A stretch of 35,967 nt of DNA from a bacterium (GTDB lineage: Bacteria; SZUA-79; Acidulodesulfobacterales; Acidulodesulfobacteraceae). Location of the stretch: NCBI GenBank assembly GCA_021828255.1, contig JAKASB010000001.1, positions 26,608-62,574 on the forward strand, written 5' to 3'. Below, one piece after another: positions 9,472 to 19,312 of this stretch. Made by a program: the position numbers and the translations under genes. The notes beneath the pieces are model-generated. The model did no database searches, was not told the origin of the DNA, and saw only the letters and a list, made by a program, of their open reading frames with translations. Positions within the stretch are counted from its first letter, which is position 1. Each line of letters opens with the position of its first letter.

Positions 9472-9963
9472 ATGAATGAAATCAACGCCGGAACCGAGAT
9501 TTTAGTGAAAAGCATTTATTATCCTGAAGGGATAGCGGTCGAAAAAACAAAAATCATAGAATTTGTTAAACCCATGCTCGGGTTCGACTCGTTGAAAAAA
9601 TACTGCATCTTAAATATCAATAAAGAAAAAAATCTGCCATTTTTTATTTTGCAGAGTATAGAAAATGAAGGATTATGTTTCATTGTTGCGGACCCTAATT
9701 TCTTTTTCAAAGATTACGCTGCCCAGATTACCGACGAGGAAAAAGAACTGCTAAATCTTACTAATAAAACCGGCGTAATTATATTCGTTACGGTTACAGT
9801 ATTTAAAGATTTATATTCATCGACGGTAAACTTGAAAGGACCTATTATTATAAATACCAAAAATCATAAGGCGATTCAGACGGTTTTAAACGACGACTTG
9901 TATTCCGTAAAGCAAAAACTGCCGATAATAAAATCAAACCTAAGTAATCCCCGGACTCCTTAA
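9472..9963 (+). CDS. fliW: Flagellar assembly factor FliW (CsrA antagonist)
   Basis: PMLGFDSLKKYCILNI...PFFILQSIENEGLCFIVADPNFFFKDY, VNLKGPIIINTKNHKAIQTVLND; adjacent to csrA. Confidence 0.92.
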   Translation: MNEINAGTEILVKSIYYPEGIAVEKTKIIEFVKPMLGFDSLKKYCILNINKEKNLPFFILQSIENEGLCFIVADPNFFFKDYAAQITDEEKELLNLTNKTGVIIFVTVTVFKDLYSSTVNLKGPIIINTKNHKAIQTVLNDDLYSVKQKLPIIKSNLSNPRTP

Positions 9964-9997
9964 ACACAATATCGTTTTCAAATAAGCACCGGTTTTT

Positions 9998-10987
9998 TTA
10001 ATCCTTCCGTCTTCTATCGACAATTACACTTGACCCGGTCTTTTCTTTTGCTATAGATTTTAATCCCGAAGTTATTTCGCTTATCTGCCCGTAATGCGAA
10101 ATTTTTTTGGTTACGTCTTCGATGACGACAATAGACAGGCTCATTACCGGAAATTTTTGCATTTTTCTTTGCCTGTCGTATACTTCGATATATCTTCTTT
10201 GTTTATCGGCATTATCGTAAAACGACAGTACGATTTTATCGAAATTGCAGATTACGCTATTTGAGATGTCCATAATGTCACATGGATGAGAGATTATGAC
10301 AAAATCGTCCCCGCCGATATGTCCCATGAATACATATTTTTCAATATCTCTGCATCTTGTTTTAGAAATGTCATAAACAGTAGTCGCAATGAGTCTCGAT
10401 GTCATCATGATAACCTCGTCCCCTCTTAAAAAGCCGTATTTGTCATTATAGGATTTAAAATTGTCTATATCTATATAGGCAAAAGAAAAATCAATGTTTT
10501 TGTTAAGTTTATTTTTAACCGATTCCATTATAGAAGAATTCCCAGGAAGTTTTGTCAGCGGGTTTGCGTCTAATGCCGATTTAGAAGTATATATAATACT
10601 TTCTACTTTATAATTGAGTTCGTATGAATTAAGAGGCTCTTTAATATAATCTTTCAAAAAATGTTTTTCGTCTTCTATAACGTTAAAATCAAAACCTGCC
10701 GGAAGTATAAAAAGTACGGGAATATTGCTTAGCATATTATCTAACTGCATATCATTAATCATTTTAATTTCTCTTTTATGTTCTTCGTAATCTTTTTCGG
10801 AAAATGCGTTCATGGTTATGATAATTAACTGTGGAGGCGAAGCATAAACGGAATAATAAGCCTGATTGAATGAATCGAATATTTTAAAATCATACTTTCC
10901 TAATTCTTCTTTAAAAACAGTTTTATATGCGGAGTTTTTGCCGGATATGATAAATATTTTAGGTTTATTATTTTTATCTTTATTCAT
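9998..10987 (-). CDS. REC-like/GGDEF protein with GGDDF motif
   Basis: C-terminal YIDIDNFKSYNDKYGFLRGDEVI...GHIGGDDFVII; N-terminal receiver-like fold. Confidence 0.8.
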   Translation of the reverse strand: MNKDKNNKPKIFIISGKNSAYKTVFKEELGKYDFKIFDSFNQAYYSVYASPPQLIIITMNAFSEKDYEEHKREIKMINDMQLDNMLSNIPVLFILPAGFDFNVIEDEKHFLKDYIKEPLNSYELNYKVESIIYTSKSALDANPLTKLPGNSSIMESVKNKLNKNIDFSFAYIDIDNFKSYNDKYGFLRGDEVIMMTSRLIATTVYDISKTRCRDIEKYVFMGHIGGDDFVIISHPCDIMDISNSVICNFDKIVLSFYDNADKQRRYIEVYDRQRKMQKFPVMSLSIVVIEDVTKKISHYGQISEITSGLKSIAKEKTGSSVIVDRRRKD

Positions 10988-11008
10988 GTCAAATTGAAAG
11001 TTAATGAA

Positions 11009-11860
11009 TCAATCGAATATATACAGTTCGTCTTTATAAGAATATATTTCTTCTATAATAGATTTTATGAAATATATATCGATATCGAGTATCTTTAGGG
11101 TGTCCCTGTTGATTTTTTCTAAATATGTTACTCCGGAAAAACCGATTCCTAAAGCCAAGGTTAAGAAATTGGCAAGATTTAATATTGCCGATTCGATTTT
11201 AAAATCGTCCGCAAGATTAACGTTGTGATGATATTTTATCGGCAGGTAAATAGAAGAAGGCAGATTCCATTCTTTTATGAGCATATAGCCTAAATAGTCG
11301 TGGGATATATTGAGAATATCATATTCGATATCTGCTAAAGGTTTTTCGCTTTTGTCCGCAATTTCTATAATTTTTTTAAAATCTTCTTTAAACGTGGCGG
11401 CTATAATAATTTTTCCTATATCGTGCAGCAATCCTGCGGAGAACATGTTATCCGAGTCGATATTATTTATCTTTTTTGCATTAATAGACGCCGCGATATG
11501 TTTAGCCGTGAAAGCACAGAAAAGACTATGTTCCGACAATCCCGCCATAGTTTTTTTCATTGCGGTAAAAACCGTCGTAGAAATTATGATGCTTTTTAAA
11601 ACATTAAACCCTAATAGCATTATAGCATGATTTATACTGTATATTCTCTGAGGAAATCCGTAAAAAGGAGAGTTCACTATTCTCAATATTCTTGCCGAAA
11701 GGCTTACGTCGTGGGACATTAGTTCGCCGATATTTTTTATTGAAAAGTTATCGTTATCTATTTCTTTCGAAATTTTAGATAACACTTTAGGCAGAGTAGG
11801 TATGTTATCCGTTTTTTTTACGGTAGCGATTAACTCGTCTAAGGTGTCGATTTTTTTCAT
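11009..11860 (-). CDS. HDOD domain protein
   Basis: LPTLPKVLSKISKEIDND...LMSHDVSLSARILRIVNSPFYGFPQRIYSINHAIMLLGFNVLKSIIIS; GLLHDIGKIIIA. Confidence 0.9.
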   Translation of the reverse strand: MKKIDTLDELIATVKKTDNIPTLPKVLSKISKEIDNDNFSIKNIGELMSHDVSLSARILRIVNSPFYGFPQRIYSINHAIMLLGFNVLKSIIISTTVFTAMKKTMAGLSEHSLFCAFTAKHIAASINAKKINNIDSDNMFSAGLLHDIGKIIIAATFKEDFKKIIEIADKSEKPLADIEYDILNISHDYLGYMLIKEWNLPSSIYLPIKYHHNVNLADDFKIESAILNLANFLTLALGIGFSGVTYLEKINRDTLKILDIDIYFIKSIIEEIYSYKDELYIFD

Positions 11861-11868
11861 TTTACATT

Positions 11869-12219
11869 TTATATGCTTCCGCCGTAATTTTTAGTTATAA
11901 CGTTTTTTATAATTTCTTTAATTTCTTTCATAAATTTGTCATCTCTGGAGTATTGAAATCTTTTTTCCAACAAAAGCAATTCATTTTTCATTTTTTCTTT
12001 ATTTTCAGTATCGTCTTCCGCCTTGGTATCATCCGTTCCTTCTATGGATATATAATTATCCGCCGCTCCAGTCGAATCAACGTTTATTTTTTTAATACTT
12101 TCTATAAACTTAGCCGTAAGAACCGTTCCTTTCTTAAGAACCGTAATTCCTTTATTAGATATTATATCTTTAGCAAGTGTATCGCCTGCTTTAAGGTTTT
12201 CAGGAGTTACTTTTTTCAT
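11869..12219 (-). CDS. Stand-alone small domain resembling the N-terminal module of HD-GYP proteins
   Basis: VTPENLKAGDTLAKDIISNKGITVLKKGTVLTAKFIESIKKINVDS is like the short module preceding many HD-GYP domains; the remainder is a charged helix. Confidence 0.55.
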   Translation of the reverse strand: MKKVTPENLKAGDTLAKDIISNKGITVLKKGTVLTAKFIESIKKINVDSTGAADNYISIEGTDDTKAEDDTENKEKMKNELLLLEKRFQYSRDDKFMKEIKEIIKNVITKNYGGSI

Positions 12220-12322
12220 ATAAGTTATAATTATCGTTTAAATATCTTTAAAAGTTGATTTATATTATATCATATTATAAAATTGTAATAGTAAAAAAAA
12301 TAAAACAATAAATATAATCGAT

Positions 12323-12709
12323 ATGAAAAATTATACGGTAATAAAAACGGGGACAGATTTAAATCTGTCCCCGTTAATCGGATTAAAATTTAAGATTGCA
12401 GGTAAAATTCTTATTATAAACAAATATATACTGCTTATTCTTTTAGAAAAAAGGGAAAACCCAGTTAATATCGGACATATATTCGATAGAAAAGTTTTTT
12501 TAACGTCTCTTTTCTCAAAAGTAAAGCTTGTATATAAAAAAACAGACTGTGACGAGTTTGCAGCGAAGTTTAAAGAAAAGTTATTGAGTATATCAGAATC
12601 CGATAAAATTATTATGAATATTTTAATTGAAAGAAAAGAAGATACGGCAGATGAAATTTCGGCGTTAAGAAAACTTTCCGCTGCCATTAAAGCTTACAGT
12701 TCTAATTAA
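12323..12709 (+). CDS. Hypothetical protein with a palindrome in its 5' coding region
   Basis: Open frame between divergent and downstream genes. Residues KTGTDLNLSP are encoded by a 30-bp palindrome, so the true start is uncertain. Confidence 0.55.
   Translation: MKNYTVIKTGTDLNLSPLIGLKFKIAGKILIINKYILLILLEKRENPVNIGHIFDRKVFLTSLFSKVKLVYKKTDCDEFAAKFKEKLLSISESDKIIMNILIERKEDTADEISALRKLSAAIKAYSSN
12346..12375. repeat. Perfect 30-bp palindrome AACGGGGACAGATTT/AAATCTGTCCCCGTT (REP-like)
   Basis: Read directly: 15-bp arms with no loop and no mismatches. Confidence 0.9.
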
Positions 12710-12721
12710 ATATTATATAAG

Positions 12722-13624
12722 GTGCATTATAATATGAATAATAATAATTTGAATAACTATTTTTATAATAATCAGGAAATAGTTTTAGAAACGCCGCAAA
12801 AAACTTTCAAGGGCTATATTAATAAAATAGAAGACGATTTTTTATATATCATTCTGTTATTCGAATTTAGCGGGCAAGATTACGATATAGACGGCGACAT
12901 ATCTTTAATTAAAGATTCCGGCGATATTACTATAATAAGTTCTGGACTTTCTAAAACTTTTTTATATAAAACGTTATTAAAAAATATCGTTAAAAATGCT
13001 AAGAATATTTCTTTAAAGGTTCAAATTGCCGGCGCCCCAGTCGAAAGAGAAGGCAGGGAATTTTTAAGGATAAATACCGTTATTCAGTTTGTTTATGAAG
13101 AAATCTCCATGGAAGAATTTCTTGAAACCAAAGACAGCTATATTTCCAGACCCTCTCTTACCACATCCGTTTACGGAATTTACGGCATCGCGGCTCCTAA
13201 AGTTTATCAATCCTCGGCGGAATCCAACGCCGATGCCCCGGTCAATCCCAGAATTGAGAAACTTCTTATAGCTATAAACAGCAAATTGGATGTTATTCTT
13301 TCCATTCTTAATCCCGAAGCATCTATTTTTGCCGGAATTAAAGAAAAACCCGTATCTATCAGCGGGTCTGGAATTATGTGGTCAGATGAAGATAAGGGGC
13401 TAAAGCAGGGGAGTATTATAAAAATTATGATGTTGTTCCCGACCGTACCGCAGTTTGCAATAAAGGCTTTAGCTCAGGTCGTAAAAATTTCAAAAGAAGA
13501 ACTTAAGTCCCCTTTAGTATCTATAGTCTGTAAATTTAGCGCCATAAATGAATATGATAGAGACGAAATAATTAAATTTACGCTTGAACAGCAAAGGCGG
13601 CAAATTAAAAAATTCACCTCTTAA
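12722..13624 (+). CDS. PilZ-like / YcgR-like protein
   Basis: EREGREFLRINTVIQFVYEE (PilZ-like region), IEKLLIAINSKLDVILSIL linker, VSISGSGIMW (D/N-x-S-x-x-G-like). Next to the motility cluster. Confidence 0.6.
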   Translation: MHYNMNNNNLNNYFYNNQEIVLETPQKTFKGYINKIEDDFLYIILLFEFSGQDYDIDGDISLIKDSGDITIISSGLSKTFLYKTLLKNIVKNAKNISLKVQIAGAPVEREGREFLRINTVIQFVYEEISMEEFLETKDSYISRPSLTTSVYGIYGIAAPKVYQSSAESNADAPVNPRIEKLLIAINSKLDVILSILNPEASIFAGIKEKPVSISGSGIMWSDEDKGLKQGSIIKIMMLFPTVPQFAIKALAQVVKISKEELKSPLVSIVCKFSAINEYDRDEIIKFTLEQQRRQIKKFTS

Positions 13625-13664
13625 CCCTTAAAATTTAACCTCTTTAACTCCTTAGTTAGTTTAG

Positions 13665-14456
13665 TTAGGATTTCGGCAGTTCGTTATTCAAAAAATTAGA
13701 AAGGACGACTATATTTACCCTTCTGTTAAGCGCGCGCCCCGCCGGCGTCCTGTTGCTTGCGACCGGCTTGTATTTCCCGTATCCCGAGGCGGAAAGCCTT
13801 GCGGGAGGGAAATTTATGCTTTTTATAAAAAAGCTCAGAACGTTGACCGCCCTGGCGGTGGAAAGCATCCAGTTGTTCGGGTATTTTGCCGTGCGGATAG
13901 GCGTTGAATCGGTATATCCTTCGATAGCGATGTTATTTTTGACTTTAAGCAGTTCCGATGCTATATATTTTAAAAGTGGATGATATTTTCCGATTATCCT
14001 TGCGCTGCCGGAGCCGAAAAAGCTTGAACCTTTTAAAGATATAACAAGTCCCCGGGTTGATTTATATACCCTGAGTGAAGATTTATACGAGCTGTTTCCC
14101 GTCGTGAAAGATTTTATTTTTGATTCGATGCCGGTAAAAACCGCAGATTCATGAGCTTCTTCCTTAATAAGTTTTTTGTTGGATTTCGAAACTTTGAATA
14201 TTTTCGGCGCGACTCTCGTAACGATTAATTTCGGGGTCGAAGCTATATTGGGCTTGGAAGTCGTAACTGTAATAAATTTATTTGCCCCGAATGCCTGCTG
14301 GATAGACACCGCAAGTTCTTTAAGTCTGACGTTATTAACTTTGGATAATGCAAACATTACTATGAAAAAAGATAGAAGAGTGGTTAAAAAATCGCCGTAG
14401 CTTATCATCCATCTTTCCGTATTGGTATCTTTGGGGTACTTTTTTTTCTTTCTCAT
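13665..14456 (-). CDS. motB: Flagellar motor protein MotB
   Basis: WMISYGDFLTTLLSFFIVMFALSKVN (conserved TM Asp) and OmpA-like IEGYTDSTPIRTAKYPNNWMLSTARAVNVLSFFI...SASGYGKYKPVA. Confidence 0.95.
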   Translation of the reverse strand: MRKKKKYPKDTNTERWMISYGDFLTTLLSFFIVMFALSKVNNVRLKELAVSIQQAFGANKFITVTTSKPNIASTPKLIVTRVAPKIFKVSKSNKKLIKEEAHESAVFTGIESKIKSFTTGNSSYKSSLRVYKSTRGLVISLKGSSFFGSGSARIIGKYHPLLKYIASELLKVKNNIAIEGYTDSTPIRTAKYPNNWMLSTARAVNVLSFFIKSINFPPARLSASGYGKYKPVASNRTPAGRALNRRVNIVVLSNFLNNELPKS

Positions 14457-14458
14457 TT

Positions 14459-15241
14459 TTATTTCTCCCGATTTTTTATTTCATACATTTTTTTCTCCTG
14501 TTCGCTTAAAAAGGATTTTAGCTTTTCTTCTATAAGCCTAGGGTTTTCGCCGTTCTGAATACTTCTTATTCCCATAAGGATAAGTTCGTATCTTAAAACT
14601 TTTACTTTCAGGTTCATCTTGAGTTTGCTTGATATAGGAAATAAAACGGCATTTGCAAAAGTAAGACCGTAAAGCGTTGCGGTAAATGCGACCGCTATGC
14701 CGGTGCCGAGCCTGTTGGGGTTATTTAAATGCTGCATAACATGGATAAGACCCAGCACAGCGCCTATTATGCCGAGGGTAGGAGAGTATCCGCCCGCCTG
14801 TTCATAAATTTTAACGCTTTCTTCTCCAAATTCTTCTATATTAGATAACTCTGTTTCCATAATTTCTATAACTATTTGAGGGTCTATGCCGTCAACGACC
14901 AATTGCAATGCTTTTTTTATAAAATTGTCGGATGCGGCTTCTATATCGGATTCTAATGCAAGCACCCCGTTTTTTCTTGCTTTTGTGGCATAATTAAGAA
15001 GGTCGGATATAGTATTTTCAAAATCGACCTTTTCGGATAAAATAATTTCTTTAAGCGATAAAAGAGCTTTTTTAATGTTTTCCATCCTGTTTCCGGCGAT
15101 AGTCGCTCCGACTGTTCCAACTATGACTATTACGAAGCCTATAGGGTCGATCAGCTGCATTAAAGTAGACCCCTGCAGAAAATTTCCAAATATTATCCCG
15201 CCGAGGCCAAGAATAAAGCCTATAATAGACGCTATATCCAT
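14459..15241 (-). CDS. motA: Flagellar motor protein MotA
   Basis: DIASIIGFILGLGGIIFGNFLQGSTLMQLIDPIGFVIVIVGTVGATIAG; AGGYSPTLGIIGAVLGLIHVMQHLNNPNRLGTGIAVAFTATLYGL. Confidence 0.97.
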   Translation of the reverse strand: MDIASIIGFILGLGGIIFGNFLQGSTLMQLIDPIGFVIVIVGTVGATIAGNRMENIKKALLSLKEIILSEKVDFENTISDLLNYATKARKNGVLALESDIEAASDNFIKKALQLVVDGIDPQIVIEIMETELSNIEEFGEESVKIYEQAGGYSPTLGIIGAVLGLIHVMQHLNNPNRLGTGIAVAFTATLYGLTFANAVLFPISSKLKMNLKVKVLRYELILMGIRSIQNGENPRLIEEKLKSFLSEQEKKMYEIKNREK

Positions 15242-15421
15242 ATTTTAGTTTTTATAATATTTATTAAATAAATTTATAAATCTTTATTTTTATTATTATA
15301 ATATAAATAATACATTTTTAAAATAATTTTTTAGCAAAAATTTCCGTAAACTTTTATTAATAATCTGATTATGATATAATTTTTTAATATATTTAGAATT
15401 AATTTTATATTAAAAAATTAT

Positions 15422-16369
15422 ATGAATATAACCGATGCTTTAAATTCTTCCGAGGCGGCGAATTCTTTGAAGGCTGCGGCGCCGGCTGTTCCCGCAGGTA
15501 AAAACATCCCTGCCGGAAAAACAGGAATTTCTCCGGCAGAGCTTAACGAAATAAAAACCGTCGCTACGAAGTTCGAAAGCCTTTTTTTAAATATGATTTT
15601 TGATTCTATGTCGAAAGAAGTAGGAAAAGGCTCCTTTATCGATAAGGGGACGGGTTATAAAATCTTTAATTCTCTTTTTTACGAAGCCGTAGCCAACAAC
15701 GAAAGCTACGGGAAAGGTATAGGCATTGCAAGGATGATAGTAGATTATTTTAAAGAACATCCTTCTTTAATCGCGCAGGAGGGTCTTAAAAGTTTGGATT
15801 CTTCGGTATCCAAACTTTCTGCGGCTAATAATCTTTTTCAGGCGTATAATTTATCTTCTAAATACGATAATAATCAAAGCGGGGTTAATTTAAACTTTAA
15901 AGAAAACAATAAAGGCAACGCGGGTAATAATAACGAAAACAGCGGCAACTTAATAAACGGAGATTATGTTACAGCCGATGGACTTGCAAAAAAAGCTTCG
16001 GAGATTTACGGCGTTCCTTACGGGCTGATAAAAGCCGTAATAAAAACCGAATCCGGATTTAACCCTTATGCGGTTTCCGGCAAAGGAGCCGTAGGACTTA
16101 TGCAACTTATGCCTGAGACGGCAAAGGAGCTCGGCGTTAACCCGTATGATCCGGAAGGAAATGTTTTCGGCGGAACGATGTATCTTAAACGCCTTTTAAA
16201 CCTTTACGGCGGAAATGAGGAGCTTGCGCTTGCCGCTTACAATGCGGGAATAGCAAATGTCGATAAATATGCCGGCATACCGCCGTTCGAGGAGACCGAA
16301 AATTATGTCAAAACGGTTCTTTCGTATTATAGGGAATATAATACTGCGGATTCTAAAACTAAATCTTAA
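15422..16369 (+). CDS. flgJ: FlgJ-type rod-binding domain fused to an SLT lytic transglycosylase
   Basis: N-term [21 protein letters not shown]...[16 protein letters not shown] (rod-binding); C-term [39 protein letters not shown]...ALAAYNAG (SLT). Confidence 0.88.
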   Translation: MNITDALNSSEAANSLKAAAPAVPAGKNIPAGKTGISPAELNEIKTVATKFESLFLNMIFDSMSKEVGKGSFIDKGTGYKIFNSLFYEAVANNESYGKGIGIARMIVDYFKEHPSLIAQEGLKSLDSSVSKLSAANNLFQAYNLSSKYDNNQSGVNLNFKENNKGNAGNNNENSGNLINGDYVTADGLAKKASEIYGVPYGLIKAVIKTESGFNPYAVSGKGAVGLMQLMPETAKELGVNPYDPEGNVFGGTMYLKRLLNLYGGNEELALAAYNAGIANVDKYAGIPPFEETENYVKTVLSYYREYNTADSKTKS

Positions 16370-16398
16370 ATTAATTATATCAATTAATTATATTTAAT

Positions 16399-17721
16399 AT
16401 GGGAAGGCTCATTAATTTACGGGAATATGAGGATGCGCTGGATAGCGCAAATCCCTTGCTGGTTAAGGGAAAACTTACTAAGGCTGTAGGTCTTATCCTT
16501 GAAACCAAACACCCGGGTCTTTCTATCGGAAAGATATGCCGGATAAAAAGTAAAAAGTCGGATGTGCCTATGGATATTACGGCGGAAGTTATCGGCTTTA
16601 ATAACGATAAGGCTATACTTATGCCCTACGGAGATACCTCCGGCATAAGTTTAGAAAGCGAAGTTCTTCTTTTAGACGAGGAAGAAAAATTTCCTGCGGG
16701 AGAGGAACTTCTAGGAAGGGTTTTAGATCCTTTCGGCAACCCGATAGATGAAAAAGGTAGAATTTTTTGCAGTAATTATGCAAAAATATCTGCCGAACCC
16801 CCTTCCCCGCTTTCCAGAAAAAGAATCAACGAAGTTATGGATGTCGGCGTCAGGGCGGTTAATTCGTTTCTTACTATCGGCAAAGGTCAAAGAATAGGTA
16901 TTTTTGCGGGTTCCGGAGTGGGCAAAAGCACTCTTCTGGGCATGATTACGAAATATTCTAAATCCGACGTAAACGTTATAGCCTTAATAGGCGAGAGAGG
17001 GCGCGAGGTTAAAGAATTTATAGAAAAAAGTCTTGGAAAAGAAGGACTAAAAAAATCGGTCATCGTAGTAGCCACATCGGATAAATCGCCTCTCATCAGG
17101 CTCCGCGGCGCTTTCGCCGCAACCGCCGTCGCAGAATACTTTAGGGACAAAGGACGCAACGTTTTGTTTTTAATGGATTCTATAACAAGGTTTGCTACGG
17201 CATCCCGCGAGATAGGTTTATCCGCAGGCGAGCCGCCGACGGTTAGAGGTTATACGCCGTCCGTATTCAGCATTTTGCCTAAACTTCTCGAAAGGGCGGC
17301 TATTTCGGACAAGGGGAGCATTACCGGAATATATACGGTCTTAGTCGAGGGCGATGATATGAACGAACCGGTTTCCGATACGGTAAGGTCTATTCTCGAC
17401 GGGCATATTATTCTTTCAAGAAAGATGGCGGAAAACGGTATTTTTCCGGCTATAGATGTTCTGAATAGTCTCTCGAGAGTTATGCCGGACATCGTTTCGG
17501 AAGACCATTTGCTTAAGGCGAGGGATGTTTTTAAAGTAGTTTCAGAATATAGAATAAACGAAGACCTTATAAATATAGGCGCATATTCTAAAGGTTCGAA
17601 CGATAAAATAGATTTTGCTATAGACCACATTGCAAAGATAGAAGATTTTATAAGGCAGACGCCTGACGAAAAATATTCATTTGACGAAAGCTTAGGTGAG
17701 TTAAGGGAGCTTCTAAATTAA
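16399..17721 (+). CDS. fliI: Flagellum-specific ATPase FliI
   Basis: Walker A GIFAGSGVGKSTLLGM; IGERGREVKEFIE; LFLMDSITRFATASREIGLSAGEPPTVRGYTPSVFSILPKLLERA. Confidence 0.96.
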   Translation: MGRLINLREYEDALDSANPLLVKGKLTKAVGLILETKHPGLSIGKICRIKSKKSDVPMDITAEVIGFNNDKAILMPYGDTSGISLESEVLLLDEEEKFPAGEELLGRVLDPFGNPIDEKGRIFCSNYAKISAEPPSPLSRKRINEVMDVGVRAVNSFLTIGKGQRIGIFAGSGVGKSTLLGMITKYSKSDVNVIALIGERGREVKEFIEKSLGKEGLKKSVIVVATSDKSPLIRLRGAFAATAVAEYFRDKGRNVLFLMDSITRFATASREIGLSAGEPPTVRGYTPSVFSILPKLLERAAISDKGSITGIYTVLVEGDDMNEPVSDTVRSILDGHIILSRKMAENGIFPAIDVLNSLSRVMPDIVSEDHLLKARDVFKVVSEYRINEDLINIGAYSKGSNDKIDFAIDHIAKIEDFIRQTPDEKYSFDESLGELRELLN

Positions 17722-17784
17722 TTTCTACCCGCAATTTTTTACGTATTTTAGGTGTTTTGAAAATTGATAAAGATAGGTAACAAC

Positions 17785-18855
17785 ATGCAATATAAATATA
17801 ATAATAATCCTGTCAGTCGGCAGAGGATAGGCAGGGAAGAAGCCTTAACATTATTTAAAAATAGCAGCCTTCTCGAACTCGGGAAAATAGCAGGCGGCAT
17901 AAGAAAAGCCAAACACCCCGGCAATATCGTAACCTTTATTATCGACAGAAACATTAACTATACCAACGTATGCACGTCGGAATGTAAATTTTGCGCTTTT
18001 TATAAAAAATACGGCGTTCAAAATGAAGGGGCTTACATCCTTTCTAAAGAACAAATCTTTGACAAAATCCGTGAAACGAAAGAACTTTTCGGAACGCAGA
18101 TCCTTCTCCAGGGCGGGTTAAATCCCGATATCGATATAGATTACTATCTTAATCTTTTAAACGATATAAAAGAAAAATTTGATATTCATATACATGCCTT
18201 TTCTCCTCCCGAAATAGCTTTTATAGCAGATTCAAACGGCATTACCGTTAAAGAAACTGTTAATCTTTTAAAGGAAGCGGGGCTGGGTTCGGTGCCGGGC
18301 GGCGGAGCCGAGATATTAATCGACAGAGTCAGAAAGAAAATCAGTCCAAATAAAATTAACAGCGGGAAGTGGCTCGAAGTTATGGAAGAAGTTCACCTTG
18401 CGGGTTTAGATTCGTCGGCGACCATAATGTTCGGGACCATAGAAACCGACGAAGACATCATAGAGCATCTTTTTAAACTCAGGAGTCTTCAAGATAAAAC
18501 CGGCGGATTTAAAGCTTTTATTCCTTGGAGTTTTCAGAGCAAGAATACTGCGCTTAATCCAAGGGGAGTGTACGGTCATTACTACCTGAAAGTTCTTGCA
18601 ATTTCACGGATAGTTTTAGATAATTTCGATAATATCCAGGCATCGTGGGTAACGCAGGGGGCAAAAATGGGGCAGGTAGCCTTAAGTTTTGGCGCAAACG
18701 ACATGGGTTCGACCATGTTAGAAGAAAATGTCGTAAAAGCGGCGGGAACGACAAACAGCGCCGTTGACGAGAAATTAATGGTAAAGCTGATTAAAGACGC
18801 TGGGTTTATTCCCGCGCAAAGAATTAATAATTATGATATAATAAAATTTTATTAA
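17785..18855 (+). CDS. mqnC: Radical SAM enzyme MqnC (futalosine menaquinone pathway); ATG 17785 preferred over TTG 17764
   Basis: INYTNVCTSECKFCAFYKKYG (CxxxCxxC), GLGSVPGGGAEILIDRVRKKISPNKI, SSATIMFGTIET. Confidence 0.88.
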   Translation: MQYKYNNNPVSRQRIGREEALTLFKNSSLLELGKIAGGIRKAKHPGNIVTFIIDRNINYTNVCTSECKFCAFYKKYGVQNEGAYILSKEQIFDKIRETKELFGTQILLQGGLNPDIDIDYYLNLLNDIKEKFDIHIHAFSPPEIAFIADSNGITVKETVNLLKEAGLGSVPGGGAEILIDRVRKKISPNKINSGKWLEVMEEVHLAGLDSSATIMFGTIETDEDIIEHLFKLRSLQDKTGGFKAFIPWSFQSKNTALNPRGVYGHYYLKVLAISRIVLDNFDNIQASWVTQGAKMGQVALSFGANDMGSTMLEENVVKAAGTTNSAVDEKLMVKLIKDAGFIPAQRINNYDIIKFY

Positions 18856-18933
18856 AAATTAATATCAAATTATGTTATAATTAATTCCATTTACTAAAAA
18901 TAACAAATTAACTAAGAAGAGGAAAACAGCGCG

Positions 18934-19296
18934 GTGACTGAAGAAAGACTGCTATATTTTAAAAACATACTTAATAAAAAATTAGATACTATCCTCGGTG
19001 AAGCTTTAAAAACCGTAGATACAATGACAAAAGAGGACGATAACTTTCCGGATCCTACGGACAGGGCGACGTTAGAATCGGACAGAAATTTTGAGTTAAG
19101 GATTCGGGACAGGGAAAGAAAACTTATTCCGAAAATAAAAGAAGCGCTCGAAAGAATAGAAAATGGAAGTTACGGCATATGCGAAGAATGCGGGGGAGAA
19201 ATTTCTGAAAAGAGGCTGGAATCAAGACCGGAGGCTACTATGTGCATTGTTTGCAAAACAAGGGAGGAAGAGCTTGAAAAAAAATCCAATATGTAA
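18934..19296 (+). CDS. DksA/TraR-type zinc-finger protein (GTG start)
   Basis: ALERIENGSYGICEECGGEISEKRLESRPEATMCIVCKTREE: four-Cys zinc finger. Confidence 0.9.
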   Translation: MTEERLLYFKNILNKKLDTILGEALKTVDTMTKEDDNFPDPTDRATLESDRNFELRIRDRERKLIPKIKEALERIENGSYGICEECGGEISEKRLESRPEATMCIVCKTREEELEKKSNM

Positions 19297-19312
19297 TAAA
19301 GTGGTATAAATT

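Noticed and set aside
12331-12687. 118-aa minus-strand ORF opposite 12323-12709
   Set aside because: Ser/Phe/Ile-rich mirror translation of a Lys/Glu-rich sense ORF, typical of AT-rich antisense frames.
13621-13650. Another cluster of TTAAC motifs after the PilZ-like gene
   Set aside because: Spacings are 14 and 9 bp, not phased, and it lies between convergent genes. It serves as a reminder that TTAAC is common in this AT-rich DNA, so only the exact 11-bp phasing at 23703-23746 is meaningful.
15347-15371. TAAACTTT ... TCTGATTA upstream of flgJ as a sigma-28 promoter
   Set aside because: The -10-like half matches poorly and the spacing is about 2 nt too short for the TAAA-N15-GCCGATAA consensus.
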